Positions 26,459-37,400 of a DNA stretch of 64,000 bases are shown here, one piece after another (positions within the stretch are counted from its first letter, which is position 1; every line of letters starts with the position of its first letter). The translations under genes and the position numbers were made by a program. Under the pieces are notes generated by a model, which was not told the origin of the DNA, made no database searches, and was given only the letters and a program-made list of their open reading frames with translations. The DNA is from Pedobacter metabolipauper (GTDB lineage Bacteria; Bacteroidota; Bacteroidia; Sphingobacteriales; Sphingobacteriaceae), in NCBI RefSeq assembly GCF_004362715.1, contig NZ_SNYC01000005.1, positions 869,781 to 933,780 on the forward strand, written 5' to 3'.

Positions 26459-27555
26459 TGAAGCAATTTTGCGTTGCTGCAGGAATCCTGATGCTTTCCA
26501 TCTCTGTTAAAGGGCAACTTTTGTTACGGCAGGCAGACAGCATACGCATCGAAAGTCAAATACCAGAGCTTAGCTACGTGATCTTAACTGCAGACCACAT
26601 TTTAACTACAAATACACTCGGTTTTCATAGATCAGACGTTCAAAATACCACAACCAAAGCGAAAAGCACTGATTATTTCCATTTGGGCTCAAATACAAAG
26701 GCCATAACCGGGTTTATTGCGGCATACCTTGTAGTGCAAAAAAAAATCAGCTGGAATACCCGGTTCTTTGATCTTTTTCCTGAATTGAAAAAAGATGCCA
26801 ATGCAGCTTATCTGGATATTACGCTGGCCGATTGCCTGTCTCACCGGGCCAGAATTAAGCCCTATACCAGCGGCACGGAGTTGGTTAAACTACCGAAATT
26901 TACAGGTACTGTTTCAGAACGCCGCAGCCAGTTCGTTGCCTACCTGGTAAAAGATGAACCTGTTCAAAAAACCAATGCAGCCTACTCCTATTCCAATGCA
27001 GGATACAGCGTAGCCGCAGCCATGCTGGAAAAAGTATCCGGGAGGACATGGGAAAAACTGGTTGATGACATCCTCTCAAAAAAGCTGCACCTGAACTATA
27101 AATTTGGCTGGCCAAATAAAACCAACACCATCCAGCCCTGGGGACATTGGATAGAAAACGGCGTATTAACACCGCTTCCAGGTACAACCGCCTATAATTT
27201 AAACCTGATTGAGCCTGCCGGTGACCTCAGTATGCCTATTGATGATTATGCAAAATTTATCCAGTTAAACTTATCCGGCTTAAATGGCAAAGACAACCTG
27301 TTGAAATCGGAAACTTATAAATACCTGCATTACGGACAAAATGACTATTCCATTGGATGGCTGAATGTTAACAGTAAGGGCAAGCAAATTTCAGAACACG
27401 CTGGTTCTGCAGGAACATTTTACTGTTATACGCTCATCAATACGGATAAAAACATAGCTTATATCATTATCGCGAACTGTGCAACAGAAAATGCACAAAA
27501 AGGAATATTCAAACTTTTGAATAAAATGATCCAATCAAAAGCTGCAGACTATTAG
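26458..27555 (+). CDS. Secreted beta-lactamase-fold serine hydrolase
   Basis: The 365-residue protein has a signal peptide (ILMLSISVKGQ) and the class C beta-lactamase/PBP fold. Motifs: Ser78-X-X-Lys81 in HLGSNTKA, Tyr178-X-Asn180 in YSYSNAGY, and HAG in place of KTG (EHAGSAGT, about 316). The family holds esterases, D-aminopeptidases and muropeptide-acting enzymes; a role in antibiotic resistance is not implied. It is coupled to the GIN-domain gene, and its end overlaps the convergent MutS-like gene by four bases. Confidence 0.88.
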   Translation: MKQFCVAAGILMLSISVKGQLLLRQADSIRIESQIPELSYVILTADHILTTNTLGFHRSDVQNTTTKAKSTDYFHLGSNTKAITGFIAAYLVVQKKISWNTRFFDLFPELKKDANAAYLDITLADCLSHRARIKPYTSGTELVKLPKFTGTVSERRSQFVAYLVKDEPVQKTNAAYSYSNAGYSVAAAMLEKVSGRTWEKLVDDILSKKLHLNYKFGWPNKTNTIQPWGHWIENGVLTPLPGTTAYNLNLIEPAGDLSMPIDDYAKFIQLNLSGLNGKDNLLKSETYKYLHYGQNDYSIGWLNVNSKGKQISEHAGSAGTFYCYTLINTDKNIAYIIIANCATENAQKGIFKLLNKMIQSKAADY

Positions 27556-28892
27556 TCTTTACATCTGCGTGCAGCTTCACGGATAATGTCAATGATCCCT
27601 TCATTTTCGACAATATACATTCCCAGTCGCTCTGTGGATACCCCATCTCTCAATTGATAGGTAAACACGGGCTTACTGTCATTAAAAAAGGTTTCCATGT
27701 ATTTAAACGAGATATTGCTGATGTTCTTTAATGCTTCTGCAAGTTCTACAATATGCGTGGAGATATAAAACACAGAACTGTTGATTGCCGACAACTCGGA
27801 AATGATCAGCAAAGATGCATCGTAAGCATCCTTTACGTTGGTTCCTCTAAACAGTTCATCAAAAATGATGAACATCCGGTCATTCCCTAATAGGGTGGAC
27901 GCGGCTTCTTTAACACGCTTTACTTCACTGTAATAATGACTAAGCCCCTGGTTCAGGTTATCGGGTAAATTGATGGTAGTGATCAGTCCGTTAAAAATAG
28001 TGGTTTCCATGCGGACTGCCGGGACTGGAAAACCAAGATGTGCCAGATAAACACACATTCCCAATGATTTAAGCAGCGATGACTTTCCGGCCATATTTGA
28101 ACCACTTAGAAAGACAACGTTCTTCTCTTTTTCAAGCCGAAGATCGTTTCTGACTGCATTTTTAATTGCCGGATGATATAAGCCTTCTATCGAGACCTTA
28201 ACAGCAGTTGAATCCAGATACTCCGGAAAGCAAAATCCTTTGTCACGCGCCACGAATGACACCGTTTCAAAGACATCCAGCTCATATGCCAATTCAAGTA
28301 TCGCTTTGATGCTGTCTTTCTCTTTACGGCGAAACAGATGATCCAGCTGGCTGATCTGATAATATTTTAACCGGTCATGGTCCAGCATCCGTATTTTCTT
28401 AAGACCCCCGCTTTCTATAATTGTATTGATCTTTTCAGACAAACTGATCAGGTACTTTGGCACACCAGATGAAAAATGTTCTTCTGTAAATCCGGCAATA
28501 TAATTTAACAGTTTGACGATATACTTAATGCCAACGGTAATGATGTAGTAATCATTGGTTGCCTTCAGCTTATTACTCAAAAAATCATAAGTAGCATCTA
28601 TGATGTTGCTTCTTAAAAAGATCTTATTGTTCTTTAAATAATGTTCTGTAAGATCCAGCTCTTCCCTGCTTAATTTCAGGTCTAAGGGATGTTTGCAGAA
28701 ATAGGCGATAGATTCCTTACGAGCCGTGATAACATCAATCGAAGAAGAAGGATTGTGCATCACTTCCAGCATCTTTTCCCGTCCGCCTAATGTCTTGGTG
28801 TGCTTAAATAAGCTAAATAGTGCAGCAGAATCTGACGACTCGGTAAATACATTCAGGTCCCTGTAGGATTGCTGATCCATTTTAAACTGCAT
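27552..28892 (-). CDS. Orphan MutS-like ATPase
   Basis: The 446-residue protein keeps the lever/clamp core and the ATPase domain of MutS but lacks the mismatch-reading N-terminal domain. Walker A is GSNMAGKS (264-271), Walker B is FIIFDE (341-346) followed by FRGTN, and a His380 occurs in STHIVE. These short MutS relatives are widespread in Bacteroidota and their substrate is not known to me. Lacking domain I, it is unlikely to be a mismatch sensor. There is no Smr domain, which separates it from MutS2. Confidence 0.85.
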   Translation of the reverse strand: MQFKMDQQSYRDLNVFTESSDSAALFSLFKHTKTLGGREKMLEVMHNPSSSIDVITARKESIAYFCKHPLDLKLSREELDLTEHYLKNNKIFLRSNIIDATYDFLSNKLKATNDYYIITVGIKYIVKLLNYIAGFTEEHFSSGVPKYLISLSEKINTIIESGGLKKIRMLDHDRLKYYQISQLDHLFRRKEKDSIKAILELAYELDVFETVSFVARDKGFCFPEYLDSTAVKVSIEGLYHPAIKNAVRNDLRLEKEKNVVFLSGSNMAGKSSLLKSLGMCVYLAHLGFPVPAVRMETTIFNGLITTINLPDNLNQGLSHYYSEVKRVKEAASTLLGNDRMFIIFDELFRGTNVKDAYDASLLIISELSAINSSVFYISTHIVELAEALKNISNISFKYMETFFNDSKPVFTYQLRDGVSTERLGMYIVENEGIIDIIREAARRCKD

Positions 28893-28948
28893 AGTTTGAG
28901 CTTAGTTAATTTAAGTTTTAAGGACAGCGGGTAATTTAGTGAAAATTA

Positions 28949-28982
28949 ACCCGTCATTCTCCTGAGATTCAGAATGACGGGT
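28949..28982 (-). terminator. Hairpin terminator after the mannosidase operon
   Basis: Arms 28949-28960 and 28971-28982 form a perfect 12-base stem (ACCCGTCATTCT) with a ten-base loop. It lies 13 bases past the stop of the GH125 gene on the minus strand and is followed by a T-rich stretch on that strand. Confidence 0.85.
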
Positions 28983-28994
28983 ATTGTATTTTAA

Positions 28995-30410
28995 TTAAAC
29001 CAGCAGATGTGGTTTCTCTTTGTATACTTTCCAAAGAAATTCACCAAAGATGGTATTTGCCCATGCAAACCAGGATCTGGTAAATTTAGCCGGATCATCC
29101 TGGTGGAATGACTCATGCATAAATCCGGTATTGGCATGGCTCTTCTGCAGAATTTCCAGGCACGATTTAATCTCTGCTTCATTTTTACTGGTTAGTCCCT
29201 GGATCACAACGGCAATTGGCCAGATCCTGTCTATTCCCGTATGCGGACTTCCAATTCCCTTTGCAGATTTACCAACAAAATAAAATGGATTTTCTGACGA
29301 AAGGATCAGTTTACGGGTATTGATATATACCGGATCTGTTTCCTTTACGGCACCCAGGTAAGGCAAGGCCAGCAAGCTGGGTACATTCGCATCGTCCATG
29401 ATGTTGAAACTGCCATATCCATTCACTTCGAATGCATACACTTTACCAAACTGCGGATGGCTTACTATGGCATGTTTCTGTAAGGCTGTTTCTACTTCTG
29501 TTGCCAGTGCCTTACATTCAGCAACCAGCGCACTGTCTTTATGTACTGCCTGCAGAATCTCTGCAGCCTGCCTTAAGCTAACTACAGCAAAGAAGTTAGA
29601 AGGAACCAGGAAGTTATAGATGGTTGCATCGTCACTTGGTCTGAATGCAGAACAAATCAGGCCAACTGGTTTTACAGGATAGCCATAACCACTTAACGGT
29701 GTGGTATCTGTAGCGAACATCGTTTCCCGCTGAAAATGATATGGCCCTTGTCCATTTTTCCGCTGCTGTTCTTTAAATGTTTTTACAACTACTGCAATGG
29801 CATCTCTCCAGGTACTGTCAAAAGGAGTGGTATCTCCTGTAATTTTCCAATACTGGTAACTTAATCGGATGGGGTAACATAAAGAATCGATCTCCCATTT
29901 GCGTTCATGCACACCAGGTTTCATATCGGTATGATCCGTTTTCCACTCACCCTGTTTATTGGGATCGCCATAAAAGGCATTGGCATAAGGATCTTTTAAA
30001 ATACATTTTACCTGGTGATTTACTACTCCGGCAATCAGGCTCTGCAATTGTTTATCACCTTTTACCAATGGCAAATAAGGCGTAACCTGTGCCGTACTGT
30101 CGCGAAGCCACATCGCATCAATATCACCGGTAATCACATAAGTATCCGGCTTGCCGCCAGTTTCAGTGTAAGTAATGGTTGTATCCAGTGTATTTGGAAA
30201 ACAGTTCTCAAATAACCAGGCCAATTCTTTATTCTTTACGTTTTTGTGAAATTCTGCAATGGCACTTTCTACTCCTTTACTTTGAAAGTGTCTTTTTGAT
30301 ACCGGAACACGTACTACCGGAAAATCTGGTGCGGCAGCAAAGGATACTTTGTTTGCCATCAGCCCAGCGGCTAGAAGCCCTGTGTTTTGTAAAAAGATTC
30401 TTCTCTTCAT
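28995..30410 (-). CDS. GH125 exo-alpha-1,6-mannosidase
   Basis: The 471-residue protein starts with MKRRIFLQNTG and a hydrophobic run, a possible twin-arginine signal. The GH125 hallmarks are ITGDIDAMWLRDSTAQ (about 90-105) and NPFYFVGKSAKGIGSPHTG (about 372-390). GH125 enzymes remove non-reducing alpha-1,6-linked mannose by inversion without metal. The gene follows the GH92 gene by five bases on the same strand, so the two form one unit. With GH92 it would trim alpha-mannan or high-mannose N-glycans. Confidence 0.93.
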   Translation of the reverse strand: MKRRIFLQNTGLLAAGLMANKVSFAAAPDFPVVRVPVSKRHFQSKGVESAIAEFHKNVKNKELAWLFENCFPNTLDTTITYTETGGKPDTYVITGDIDAMWLRDSTAQVTPYLPLVKGDKQLQSLIAGVVNHQVKCILKDPYANAFYGDPNKQGEWKTDHTDMKPGVHERKWEIDSLCYPIRLSYQYWKITGDTTPFDSTWRDAIAVVVKTFKEQQRKNGQGPYHFQRETMFATDTTPLSGYGYPVKPVGLICSAFRPSDDATIYNFLVPSNFFAVVSLRQAAEILQAVHKDSALVAECKALATEVETALQKHAIVSHPQFGKVYAFEVNGYGSFNIMDDANVPSLLALPYLGAVKETDPVYINTRKLILSSENPFYFVGKSAKGIGSPHTGIDRIWPIAVVIQGLTSKNEAEIKSCLEILQKSHANTGFMHESFHQDDPAKFTRSWFAWANTIFGEFLWKVYKEKPHLLV

Positions 30411-30415
30411 GGTTT

Positions 30416-32680
30416 TTATTTGGTTAAAGAAAAAGGCTTATCCTCATCAGTGATGCCTCTTTTTAAATTTGGTTTATTGCTCATTTCAAATTTTAAGGTA
30501 CCTCCATTGGTGAGGTCACTATGGGTTATGAAATTTTTGGTATAGGTTTTCCCGTTTAAGGTTGCTGTACTAATGTAAACGTTTTCGGCAGTATTGTTAT
30601 TGGCCTCAATGATAAATTTCTTATTATTTTCCAGGGTAATGGTGATCTTCTTAAACATCGGGCTTCCCAATACATATTGATCTGTTCCAGGGCAAACGCT
30701 GTAAAAGCCCAAAGCACTTAACACATACCAGGATGAGGTTTGTCCCTGGTCTTCATCACCAGGATAACCATCTTCTGTTGCGTTATATAGCTTAGACATC
30801 ACATTACGCGAATGGTACTGGGATTTCCAGGGTTCTGCTGCATAGTTATACAGGTATACCATATGCTGAATGGGCTGGTTCCCGTGTGCATACTGTCCCA
30901 TATTGGCCATCACCATTTCTGTCATTTCATGGATCAGTCCGCCGTAGGTGCCTACTTTCACTTTATTAGGCACAGAGAATACAGAATCCAGCTTTGCATT
31001 AAAGTTCTTTTCCCCTTCCATCAGGTTGATCAATCCTTTTACATCCTGAAATACAGACCATTGATAATGCCATGCATTTCCTTCTGTAAAGGGGCCTCCC
31101 CATTCAATCGGATCAAAATTAGGAACCCAGTTACCATCTTTTTGTCTGCCCCTCATAAATCGGGTTCCTTTATCATAAACATTCCTATAGTTATATATCT
31201 GCCTGCTAAAAATGTCAGTATAAAAATCATTACCGGTCATTTTCGCGAGGTTATAACCGCAGAAATCATCGTATGCATATTCCAATGTCTTTGCGGTTGC
31301 TTCCCGGTATTCGGGATATGGAACATAACCCAGCTGGAAATATTCTTTCCAGCCATGCCTGCCGTTGGCTGGTCCCCATGGTCCTTTATTAGTTGCTTCA
31401 TGTAAATACGCTTCCAGTGCCTTTTTTGGATCAAACGTCCGGATTCCTTTGGCCCATGCATCAGCCAACAGGGAAATGGCATGATTCCCGATCATACTTC
31501 CAGCCTCTCCGGGGAAAGACCAGGATGGAAGCCATCCGCATTGTTCCTGTGCTGCAAGGAGTGCCTGCATATATCTGCCGTGCATGGTTGGCTGCATGAT
31601 CGTATTTAACGGGAATTGTGCCCGGAAAGTGTCCCAAAAACCAGTATCTGTAAACATAAAGCCTTCGTGGACTTTCCCATCATACGGACTGAAATAATAC
31701 GGTTTACCTGCGGCATTGTATTCAAAAAACTGTCTTGAAAATAAGCTGGCCCTAAAATAACAGGAATAAAAAGTAGCCTTATCTTCTTCAGAACCTCCTT
31801 CAACCAGGATCTTACCCAAATGGGTATTCCATACTTTAGCTGCTGCAGCTTTTGTCTGATCAAATGTTTTAAAAGAACCCAATTCTGTTTTCAGGTTTAA
31901 TGCGGCCTGATCCTGACTGATGTAAGAGGAAGCTGTTTTAGCCTGAACGACCACTCCTTTTTTAAATTCAATATAGGCACCCTGTCCTTTTCCTTCAGCA
32001 GTTAAAGTCCCTTCAGAAACCACATTGTCTTTATTTTCCCAGGTTCCGTAATTTATAAAGGGTTGATCAAAGCTAATTTCAAAATAGCTTTTCAGGTTAT
32101 CGGTTAAGCCCCTCCCATTGTGAACGTAACCAGTTATCTTTTTTTCTTTGGGATGAATGGTAACCATGCTCATGCCGGTATATCCATCAAGCACTAAAAA
32201 GCTTTTCCCATTTTTGGGAAAGCTAAAGCGCAGATGTGCACCTCTTTCTGTCGGACTGATCTCAGTAACGATATCATTGCTCAGCTTTACTTTATAGTAA
32301 TGGGGTTTGGCAATCTCATCTTTGTGATCGAAACCTGCTTTACGGTCATTTTCATTTACCGTCAGTTTACCGGTTACCGGCATCAAAGAGAATACGCAGT
32401 AATCATTTGTCCAGGAACTGCACTGGTGTGCCTGCTGAAAGCCGCGGATCGTTTTCTTAAAATACTGATACTTCCAGCCGTCGCCGTTATTACCGGTTTG
32501 CGGGGTCCAGGTATGCATACCAAAAGGTAATGCTGTTGTTGGGTACGTATTACCCCGTGTTAGCTCGTGTTTGGAATTGGTACCCTGGAGCGTATTTACA
32601 TAATTTACCAGGTCTGCCTGTTGTGCCATGCAGGCATTGACGAGCAGTAAGAATGCGAAAGAAAGTAAGATTGATTTCAT
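30416..32680 (-). CDS. GH92 alpha-mannosidase
   Basis: The 754-residue protein has a signal peptide (LSFAFLLLVNACMAQQ). The N-terminal beta domain carries RGNTYPTTALPFGMHTWTPQTG; the (alpha/alpha)6 domain carries GFWDTFRAQFP and GYPGDEDQGQTSSWYVLSALG, both typical of GH92. These are calcium-dependent inverting exo-alpha-mannosidases (1,2-, 1,3-, 1,4- or 1,6-specific; the linkage is not readable here). It heads the GH92-GH125 unit. The susC-susD unit is upstream, set apart by a terminator at 32777-32812. Confidence 0.95.
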   Translation of the reverse strand: MKSILLSFAFLLLVNACMAQQADLVNYVNTLQGTNSKHELTRGNTYPTTALPFGMHTWTPQTGNNGDGWKYQYFKKTIRGFQQAHQCSSWTNDYCVFSLMPVTGKLTVNENDRKAGFDHKDEIAKPHYYKVKLSNDIVTEISPTERGAHLRFSFPKNGKSFLVLDGYTGMSMVTIHPKEKKITGYVHNGRGLTDNLKSYFEISFDQPFINYGTWENKDNVVSEGTLTAEGKGQGAYIEFKKGVVVQAKTASSYISQDQAALNLKTELGSFKTFDQTKAAAAKVWNTHLGKILVEGGSEEDKATFYSCYFRASLFSRQFFEYNAAGKPYYFSPYDGKVHEGFMFTDTGFWDTFRAQFPLNTIMQPTMHGRYMQALLAAQEQCGWLPSWSFPGEAGSMIGNHAISLLADAWAKGIRTFDPKKALEAYLHEATNKGPWGPANGRHGWKEYFQLGYVPYPEYREATAKTLEYAYDDFCGYNLAKMTGNDFYTDIFSRQIYNYRNVYDKGTRFMRGRQKDGNWVPNFDPIEWGGPFTEGNAWHYQWSVFQDVKGLINLMEGEKNFNAKLDSVFSVPNKVKVGTYGGLIHEMTEMVMANMGQYAHGNQPIQHMVYLYNYAAEPWKSQYHSRNVMSKLYNATEDGYPGDEDQGQTSSWYVLSALGFYSVCPGTDQYVLGSPMFKKITITLENNKKFIIEANNNTAENVYISTATLNGKTYTKNFITHSDLTNGGTLKFEMSNKPNLKRGITDEDKPFSLTK

Positions 32681-32776
32681 GTGTGTGGTTTTCCCTTGTA
32701 GACCTAATTATAAGGGTGGTTATTGGTTAAATCGTTTTAGTATTCAATAATATGAAATTAAAACAACTTATAAAAC

Positions 32777-32812
32777 AGAACAGGTGATTGTTTTACAACA
32801 ACCACCTGTTCT
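32777..32812 (-). terminator. Hairpin terminator after susD
   Basis: Arms 32777-32792 and 32797-32812 form a 16-base stem with one mismatch and a four-base loop (TTAC). It lies 27 bases after the SusD gene stop on the minus strand and separates susC-susD from the glycosidase genes. Partial read-through would give a graded ratio of the two units. Confidence 0.8.
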
Positions 32813-32839
32813 TTAATGGATTTCGAGAATAAGCAAGGA

Positions 32840-34477
32840 TTAATTATATCCAGAATTCTGAGTTAGATTCGTGTTTAATGACCGTTGCTGCTGAGGGATT
32901 GGGAATAGTTTCCTGGTATCGGTAGTTGGCTGATGGTCCCACCAGGAAGCGGTTGTAAACTTGCCAAACCTAATCAGGTCATCTCTTCTAAAGCCTTCAA
33001 ATATAAACTCGCGGCCACGTTCTGCCAACAGTTCGGTTAATGTTAACGAAGCCACAGTATATTCATTTCCTGCCCAGTCTGCTGCACTGTATGCCCTTTT
33101 CTTGCAATCGTTGATTAGCTGCACTGCTTCCGGAGTTGCGGTACCTGCATTTTTACGCATCAAAGCTTCTGCTTTTGCAAAATAGATCCAGGTTAAACGG
33201 TATACATTCCAGTCGGTATTGTTATAATTTGGATCTGGCTCCACATTGACCCCATTTACGATGCCCTGTGCAGAATTGCTGATTTTATATTTATCAAAAC
33301 GCACACCGCTGTTCTCTTCCCCATCGCTCATGGTAGATGAAGTTCCGCCTGTACTGTTTCTTCTGATGTTATCCACAAACTCCAATTGCTTATTGGTATA
33401 TTCTTCGGAACCGGTAACCGGTGTTCCATCCGAAAATTTCACCTGCGGGCCAATACGCAGCCAGTTTGTTTTTCTAAGATCGGCATTTCCAAAGGTAGTA
33501 TACACACCTGGAATAACCACTACCCCGTTGTTACCGTTTCTGCCGCCACCGTAAATTTCACGTTGTTTAAAGTGATAGAATTCACTGGTAAATGAGGGTT
33601 CAAACCGTGCACGGGTATAATCATAGGCAATAGAGAAGATGACTTCTTTAGAAAGATCATTTGTAGGTTTAAACTGATCACTGATGTTCGGATCCAAAGC
33701 CATCGCTCCATTTTGTCCGCCAGCTTGTCCGGATATCAATTTATCCGCAGCGGCGATACAATCGTCCCATCTTGGTGTACCGGTCCAGGCCTCTGCATTC
33801 AAATACAGTTCAACCAGCATCGCATAGCCACCGGCTTGCGACATTCTGCCCAGCATGCCTCTGGACAGCACCGGTGTTTTTTCTATATTCTCTTTAATTT
33901 CTTTTTCAATAAAAGCGAATACTTCTGCCCTTGGCATGGTTTGCGGTAAGGTAGTACCTACTTCTGTAGCTACGGGAATATTACCCCACAGATCCATAAT
34001 TTTCAGGTAATGAAATGCCCGCAGCAGTTTAAGCTCAGCAATGTAGGCGTCTTTTTCCTCCTGCGTAATCCCCATTGAGGCAACATCTCTGCTGGAGATC
34101 TTTTCAATCGGATCATTACACAATCCCATGCCCCAATACATCAGTACCCAGGCATTGTTCAGGTAATCGTCATCTACATTCCAGGTGTGATAGTGCAGTC
34201 TCTTCCACTTACCACCATCTTCACCATGACGCCCTTTGGTAGGCCATGCCAGCTGGTCTGATGACAGCTCACTGATTTCCCACCAGTTTCGCTGATCTGC
34301 TGGTGTAACCCAAGCATTTGCATGGGTATATGGACGTAGTACCGCAGAAAGTACTTCGTTTTTATTGTTATAAAATTTCTCGCTTAGCAGCTGATCATAG
34401 GCATTCTCATCCACTTTAGTACAAGAAATACCGGCAACCGTAAATAGAAATGCGAATATATATAGTTTACTTTTCAT
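32840..34477 (-). CDS. SusD/RagB-family outer membrane glycan-binding lipoprotein
   Basis: From the ATG at 34477 the protein has 545 residues and a lipobox (VAGISC, Cys19). It has the RagB/SusD fold: TPR-like helices (about 90-170, RAFHYLKIMDLWGNIP), a central loop region and a C-terminal end TNLTQNSGYN, which is a family hallmark. It binds the glycan at the cell surface and closes the SusC channel. I chose the second ATG because the longer start (34501) would put eight residues ahead of the lipoprotein signal. It starts 10 bases after the susC stop. Confidence 0.95.
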   Translation of the reverse strand: MKSKLYIFAFLFTVAGISCTKVDENAYDQLLSEKFYNNKNEVLSAVLRPYTHANAWVTPADQRNWWEISELSSDQLAWPTKGRHGEDGGKWKRLHYHTWNVDDDYLNNAWVLMYWGMGLCNDPIEKISSRDVASMGITQEEKDAYIAELKLLRAFHYLKIMDLWGNIPVATEVGTTLPQTMPRAEVFAFIEKEIKENIEKTPVLSRGMLGRMSQAGGYAMLVELYLNAEAWTGTPRWDDCIAAADKLISGQAGGQNGAMALDPNISDQFKPTNDLSKEVIFSIAYDYTRARFEPSFTSEFYHFKQREIYGGGRNGNNGVVVIPGVYTTFGNADLRKTNWLRIGPQVKFSDGTPVTGSEEYTNKQLEFVDNIRRNSTGGTSSTMSDGEENSGVRFDKYKISNSAQGIVNGVNVEPDPNYNNTDWNVYRLTWIYFAKAEALMRKNAGTATPEAVQLINDCKKRAYSAADWAGNEYTVASLTLTELLAERGREFIFEGFRRDDLIRFGKFTTASWWDHQPTTDTRKLFPIPQQQRSLNTNLTQNSGYN

Positions 34478-34487
34478 GTTATTTAAA

Positions 34488-37400
34488 TTAAAATCCAACA
34501 TTTACACCGAACACAAATGACCTGGTAGTTGGGTACGGGCCGCGGCCGTCAATACCCGGGCCTAAACCTGTATCCTGAATGAAGTCAGGATCATTTCCCG
34601 AATATCCTGATATGGTAGCCAGGTTTTGTCCGGAAACATAAGCCCTGAGGTTACGAACAAATTGTGTTTTTAGCTTGAAACTGTATCCAAGAGTTACCTC
34701 ATCAATTTTAAGGTGACTTCCACTTTCCAGGTAATAATCAGAATACATATAAGTATCATTGATTGCACTGTATTTTGTGAAAGCTGATTTTAACAGGTTA
34801 CCAGTCCATGTTTTATTACCATAGGCAATGGCCGAAGTATTCAGGATATCGTAACCAAACTTACCCCTTAAGAAGATCCTAAGGTCAAAATTCTTATAAC
34901 TGAAACTATTGGTCCATGACGCATAATATTTTGGAATACCATTACCAATCGGCACCAGGTCTGTAGTATTTCTATTTCTGGATGGATTGATCTGCGCATT
35001 GCTTACTGCTTCTCCATTTCTATTGTAGAACAGCCACTTGCCCTCAGCATCAAAGCCTGCAAAGCGCTTGCCCCAAAACTCACCCAATGCTCCGCCTTCA
35101 TAGGTTACAATGGCACTACCCAATGCTCCGGCCCCACCAATATCACCAAACTCAATAAACTCCCTGGTAAACTGTGAGTTAGAATATGAATCCAGTTTAT
35201 TACTTAATGTACTTGCGGTAACATCCATGCTCCAGGTAAATTCTTTTCCTTTCAAAGCCTGATAGCTCAATGCAAGCTCAATACCTTTAGAAGAGATCTG
35301 ACCCACATTGGTATAGATTTCTGCACGGATGTATGGCGGTTGCGGCGTAGTATAGGTATCTAAAAGGTCTTTGGTTGTTCGTTTAAACACATCCAGCGCA
35401 CCTGTTAAACGGCTATTGAACATGGTGAAGTCTAAACCAATGTTAAGTTCTCTTTTAGATTCCCACCTTAGGTCAGGATTTGGATTCCGGTCCGGACCAT
35501 AGGTTTCCCTGTAGGTACCATCCGGATAAATGTATTTTCCACCACGGCCAAGGGTTAACCGGGATGCATTGTTAGAGAAACCGCTGTTACCGGTAACTCC
35601 ATAACCTCCCCTTAATTTCAAGTAATTGATGAATGTAACATCCTTCATGAAATCTTCACTGCTGATGTTCCAACCCAGTGACACGGCTGGGAAATTACCC
35701 CATTTGTGGTTTTCACCAAATCTGGAAGAGGCTTCCCTTCTCAGGATAAACTGGGCCAGGTATTTATTATTAAAGGAGTAATTTAAACGTCCAAAAAAAG
35801 CAATCAATGTATTATCATTTTTGAAACTGCTCATGTCGGCTTTTCCTTCAGAAAGGGCTAATCCATCGTTTAAATTATCCTCATTGAACTGGTCGTTCAA
35901 AAAACCACGGTTACTTGCAGCCTGTCCTTCTTCAATATGGTAACGATAGCTATATCCCGCCAGTGCGGTGATGTTGTGTTTTTCGGCGATCGTTGTTGTA
36001 TATTGTAAGGTTGGTTCAACAGCAAAATCCTGGAATAAAGCTGTACCTTTTGATGCATAGCCGCCATTTGGATAATCGGAATTCTCTTGTGAATCTTCAC
36101 TGGCCAGCATCCGGTACGAACCATCGATATAGCTGTTTCTCTGTACTGAACCAAATATGGTACCTGTAAATCCTTTAGCCAGGTCTATATCCACTTTAGC
36201 ATCTGCAGAACTGGTTTGTTGTTTCCGGTAATTGGTTTCCTGGAATAGTCTTGCATATTCGTTGGTACTTTGTGTATCGAAGCGATAGGAACCATCCGGA
36301 TTGAAATTGGAAAGCGTTGGGTTCTTTGTGGCTTCACTTTCCCAGCCGCCACCGCCAAGAAGGTTTGCATTGTTAAAGTTGGTAGCCAGGTTCATCTGAA
36401 AATTCACTTTATCATTTAAGCCTCTTTGATTTATATTTAAACGAAGGGAGTATTCTTTTCTGCCATTTTCAAGGGCAATACCTTCCAGATCACGGTAATT
36501 TATACTTCCGCGGTAACTGGATTTATCAGTACCTCCGGATAGCGACAGGTTGTGATTCTGTGAAAAATTATTCTTGTTGATCAGGTCGTCAAAGAAGTCG
36601 GTGCTTGAACCAAAATCTTCGCGGACCAATTCACCGGAAGCAATCTTCTGCCTGTATTCATCTGCATTTAGAAAATCAGGTCGATTGTAGACTGATTCTG
36701 TACGGATGTAACTTGAGTAGTTAAATTGCGGAGGTCCGGGTTTACCTTTTTTGGTGGTAATTAAGATTACACCAGCATTGGCGCTGGTACCGTAAATGGC
36801 CGCACCGGAACCATCTTTTAATACATCAATAGATGCAATATCATCCTGCTGCAACAGATCAGGGTTACCACCTGGAATTCCATCGATTACATACAATGGG
36901 CTTGCGGACCCTTTCACAGAAACGACACCCCTTAATTGTATACTGGGGCCAGAATTTGGGTTGGAGCCACTTCCCCTGGTAATTTGGAGACCGGCAACTT
37001 TTCCCTGGATCAGGTCTAATGGACTTCTTGCCCCGCTTTGCCTGAATTGAGCGGAATCCAGATGCGCTACTGCAGAGGTAACCTCTTTAGACTTTAGCGT
37101 TCCATATCCAACAACAACCACATTTTCCAGTTCAACACCTTCAGATGGAACCATGCGGATGCTCAATGGGGCATTTCCGCTTCCGGCCGCGCGGCTTTGA
37201 ACGTTATAGCCTAAATAGCTAAAAGAGATCAGCTCTGTGGGACCAGTGGTTGCAATGCTGAATTTACCATTGGCATCTGTTACTGCCGTTTTATTGGAAG
37301 CGGTCTTAATTCCAACACCGGGAATTGGAAGGGATTTCTCGTCAACAACGATTCCGGTGATCACCTTTTGCTTTGTGGAATCCTGAACTGCAGGTGTAGC

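Noticed and set aside
27552..28892. Calling the MutS-like gene mutS or mutS2.
   Set aside because: It lacks the mismatch-recognition domain and the Smr domain, so neither name is supported.
30812..31405. A plus-strand open frame of 197 codons opposite the GH92 gene.
   Set aside because: It lies wholly inside GH92 on the other strand, has no known pattern, and GH92 has clear motifs across the same region.
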